Positions 22,336 through 23,825 of a stretch of 23,825 bases of DNA are shown piece by piece. The position numbers and the translations under genes were made by a program. The notes beneath the pieces were generated by a model. The model worked only from the letters and a program-made list of their open reading frames with translations, was not told where the DNA came from and made no database searches. The stretch's first letter is position 1. Each line of letters starts with the position of its first letter. The stretch is from an uncultured Collinsella sp. Its GTDB lineage: Bacteria; Actinomycetota; Coriobacteriia; Coriobacteriales; Coriobacteriaceae. Location: contig UQWQ01000026.1 in assembly GCA_900544755.1 (NCBI GenBank), positions 1 through 23,825 on the forward strand, written 5' to 3'.

Positions 22336-23070
22336 CTATTTGAGGCTGCTGGCGACGATGAGGCGGCCGAGGGCGGCCTCGAAGCGATCTGCCATCGTTG
22401 GGTCGGCAAGCGTGTCGACTTGGTTGAGCATGATACGGACATTGTTGAGGTTCAGCATCTGCAACTCGGCATTGAGCACCATGGTGACGCGCTCTGGGGT
22501 GGCAGCGTCGGTGAGCTCGCAGCCGCAGTGCTCGCAGAAGATCTCGGGGCGGTGGACAACCTCGGCGACGGGCTTGCCCAGCCCCGAGGCGCCGACGACC
22601 CAGACAACGTTTGCCGTGGCGGCGGGAATTACCGGCTCCCAGGCGGCATGCGCCTTGAGCGGGAGTCGCTTGCTGCCATCTGCCTCGGCCAACACATAGT
22701 CAAAGCGCTGTGCCAGCTGGTCGAGCGGCTCGGCGGGGGCGGAGAGCTTGCCTGTCTCCGGGTCCAAAACACCCGCCTGGCAGATGCTTCCGCGGACAAG
22801 TCCCGCGCATGCCTCGCAGGTGCAGCCGAGAACATGCAGGGTCCCCGGCTTCCAAGGTGCGGCGTCCAGGCGACGGCTCGACCCGTCCCATGGCACGCCG
22901 GCGACGGGAAACATATGCGTGGTGGTGCAGAGGAGCACGCGGCCGCCAGCGCGCATGAGCTCGAGACCCATCGTCTTGAGCAAGGTCGACTTGCCTCCGC
23001 TGCCGATAATCGCGGTAATGCCCGGCTCGATCCTGAGCGCCGAGGCAAGATTGCCGCTAACCGTTTCCAT
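22336..23070 (-). CDS. yqeC: Selenium cofactor accessory protein YqeC
   Basis: The 244-residue protein begins with a P-loop IIGSGGKSTLLK (GSGGKST at 23-29), then LLCTTTHMFP, a Cys pair region (GCTCEACAG), LAEADGSKRLPLKAH and a late LNQVD-like strand. This is the pattern of the YqeC family, annotated as a putative accessory of selenium-dependent molybdenum hydroxylases. The role is probably nucleotide-dependent activation or insertion of selenium on the Mo cofactor (inference; mechanism not established). It runs opposite to hyuA and is divergent from yqeB, sharing a 102-bp promoter region. Confidence 0.9.
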   Translation of the reverse strand: METVSGNLASALRIEPGITAIIGSGGKSTLLKTMGLELMRAGGRVLLCTTTHMFPVAGVPWDGSSRRLDAAPWKPGTLHVLGCTCEACAGLVRGSICQAGVLDPETGKLSAPAEPLDQLAQRFDYVLAEADGSKRLPLKAHAAWEPVIPAATANVVWVVGASGLGKPVAEVVHRPEIFCEHCGCELTDAATPERVTMVLNAELQMLNLNNVRIMLNQVDTLADPTMADRFEAALGRLIVASSLK

Positions 23071-23083
23071 CTGTTCACCGCCG

Positions 23084-23142
23084 TATAATACTGTGATAAT
23101 AAATAATCATCAGAGTAGCGGTCGAACCGCTTTTGCTCTGAT
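23084..23142. promoter_or_regulatory. Divergent promoter and nested hairpin between yqeC and yqeB
   Basis: TATAAT at 23084-23089 (+) overlaps TATTAT on the minus strand, so both genes may start here. Downstream toward yqeB, ATCAGAG (23109-23115) pairs with CTCTGAT (23136-23142) and inside it AGCGGT (23117-23122) pairs with ACCGCT (23126-23131), followed by TTTT. This leader hairpin could attenuate yqeB. Confidence 0.4.
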
Positions 23143-23172
23143 CAAACCGTAGCACAGGGAGGTGCCCCGGGA

Positions 23173-23825
23173 ATGCTCGTTTATGTTCGCGGCGCTGGCG
23201 ATATCGCCACGGGCGTCGCCGCTCGCTTGGTGCGCTCCGGCGTGTCGGTCGTTATGGCCGATATCGCGGTCCCCACGTGCATCCGCCGCACAATCAGTTT
23301 TTGCGAGGCCATTCGCCTGGGCGAGGTCGAGGTCGAAGGCATTCACGCTCGCTTGGCACAGACGCCGGCTGAGGCGCTCGAGATTACCCAAGCGGGAGAC
23401 GTCGCCGTTGTGGTGGACCCCCAGGCCAAGATGCTCGGCGAGCTGAAACCCTCTGCCGTGGTCGACGCGATTCTGGCCAAGCGCAACCTAGGTACCACGT
23501 GCGACATGGCGCCTGCCGTCATCGCCGTGGGGCCGGGCTTTACCGCGCCGGTTGACTGCGACGCCGTGGTCGAGACCATGCGTGGGCATTTTCTCGGCCG
23601 TGTCATTACCCAAGGTTCGCCCCAGCCCAACACGGGCGTGCCGGGCATTATCGCCGGCTATGGCAAGGAGCGTGTTATCCACAGCCCCGCTGCCGGTGTG
23701 TTTCGGTCCGACCGCGCAATCGGCGACATCGTGAGCGCCGGAGACGTGATTGGCTATGCGGGCGATACGCCCATGTGCACGCAGATCGATGGCTGTCTGC
23801 GCGGGCTTTTGGCGAACGGCGTGCA
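23173..23825 (+). CDS. yqeB: Selenium-dependent molybdenum hydroxylase system protein YqeB (3' end outside window)
   Basis: 217 codons are visible before the window ends. The N-terminus VYVRGAGDIATGVAARLVRSG is a Rossmann-like nucleotide-binding turn typical of the YqeB/EF2563 family. VVVDPQAKM, TTCDMAPAVIAVGPGF and TQGSPQPNTGVPGIIAGYGKER follow in the family order, and a barrel-sandwich-like stretch (HSPAAGVFRS...IGDIVSAGDVIGY) begins near residue 175. The protein is needed for mature selenium-dependent hydroxylases, role unknown in detail. GGGAGGTG lies about 10 nt before the ATG. Confidence 0.9.
   Translation, partial: MLVYVRGAGDIATGVAARLVRSGVSVVMADIAVPTCIRRTISFCEAIRLGEVEVEGIHARLAQTPAEALEITQAGDVAVVVDPQAKMLGELKPSAVVDAILAKRNLGTTCDMAPAVIAVGPGFTAPVDCDAVVETMRGHFLGRVITQGSPQPNTGVPGIIAGYGKERVIHSPAAGVFRSDRAIGDIVSAGDVIGYAGDTPMCTQIDGCLRGLLANGV

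Overview
The window looks like chromosomal DNA of a gut actinobacterium of the class Coriobacteriia, most like Collinsella. The signs are high GC with strong C/G at third codon positions, Shine-Dalgarno starts, and an anaerobic selenium/molybdenum purine-degradation gene set. The genus is an inference from style and gene content, not a search result.

Most of the window is one metabolic locus in two blocks. The left block (2-5021, + strand) has the 3' part of ygfK (flavin/Fe-S oxidoreductase), a small protein with four 4Fe-4S motifs, and a selenium-dependent molybdenum hydroxylase of the XdhD type. The right block (13911-23825) has a YheO/HTH_22-type regulator divergent from ygeX (2,3-diaminopropionate ammonia-lyase), then ygeY (M20 hydrolase), ygeW (knotted carbamoyltransferase), yqeA (carbamate kinase), mocA (Mo-cofactor cytidylyltransferase), hyuA (hydantoinase-type hydrolase), yqeC on the minus strand and the start of yqeB. 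These are the counterparts of the E. coli ygeW-ygeX-ygeY-hyuA-yqeABC-mocA-ygfK-xdhD region, linked to anaerobic purine and uric acid breakdown. The working model is as follows. The hydroxylase and YgfK do purine redox chemistry. HyuA and YgeY open and trim ring products. YgeX releases ammonia and pyruvate from diaminopropionate. YgeW and YqeA recover ATP through carbamoyl phosphate. MocA, YqeC and YqeB build the Mo/Se cofactor.

Between the blocks lies an accessory region (about 5.1-13.8 kb). It has an AbiEi-like protein with a possible PD-(D/E)XK motif, a DUF234-type ATPase, an AAA_14/DUF4143-type ATPase, a DEDDh exonuclease and two uncharacterised proteins. It is rich in non-coding repeats. 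Three tandem arrays of a 49-bp imperfect palindrome repeated every 61-62 bp lie between and around the first two of these genes. A 26-bp exact direct repeat of terminator sequence lies near the two ends of that segment. A 56-bp perfect inverted repeat sits just before the DUF234 ATPase, five 23-bp repeats sit before the DUF4143 ATPase, and four 33-bp repeats have no obvious partner gene. No tRNA, rRNA, CRISPR array or recognisable transposase was seen.

The metabolic locus is a known type. The least explained material is the repeat-rich region, where two predicted ATPase-nuclease genes each have a different repeat element directly upstream.
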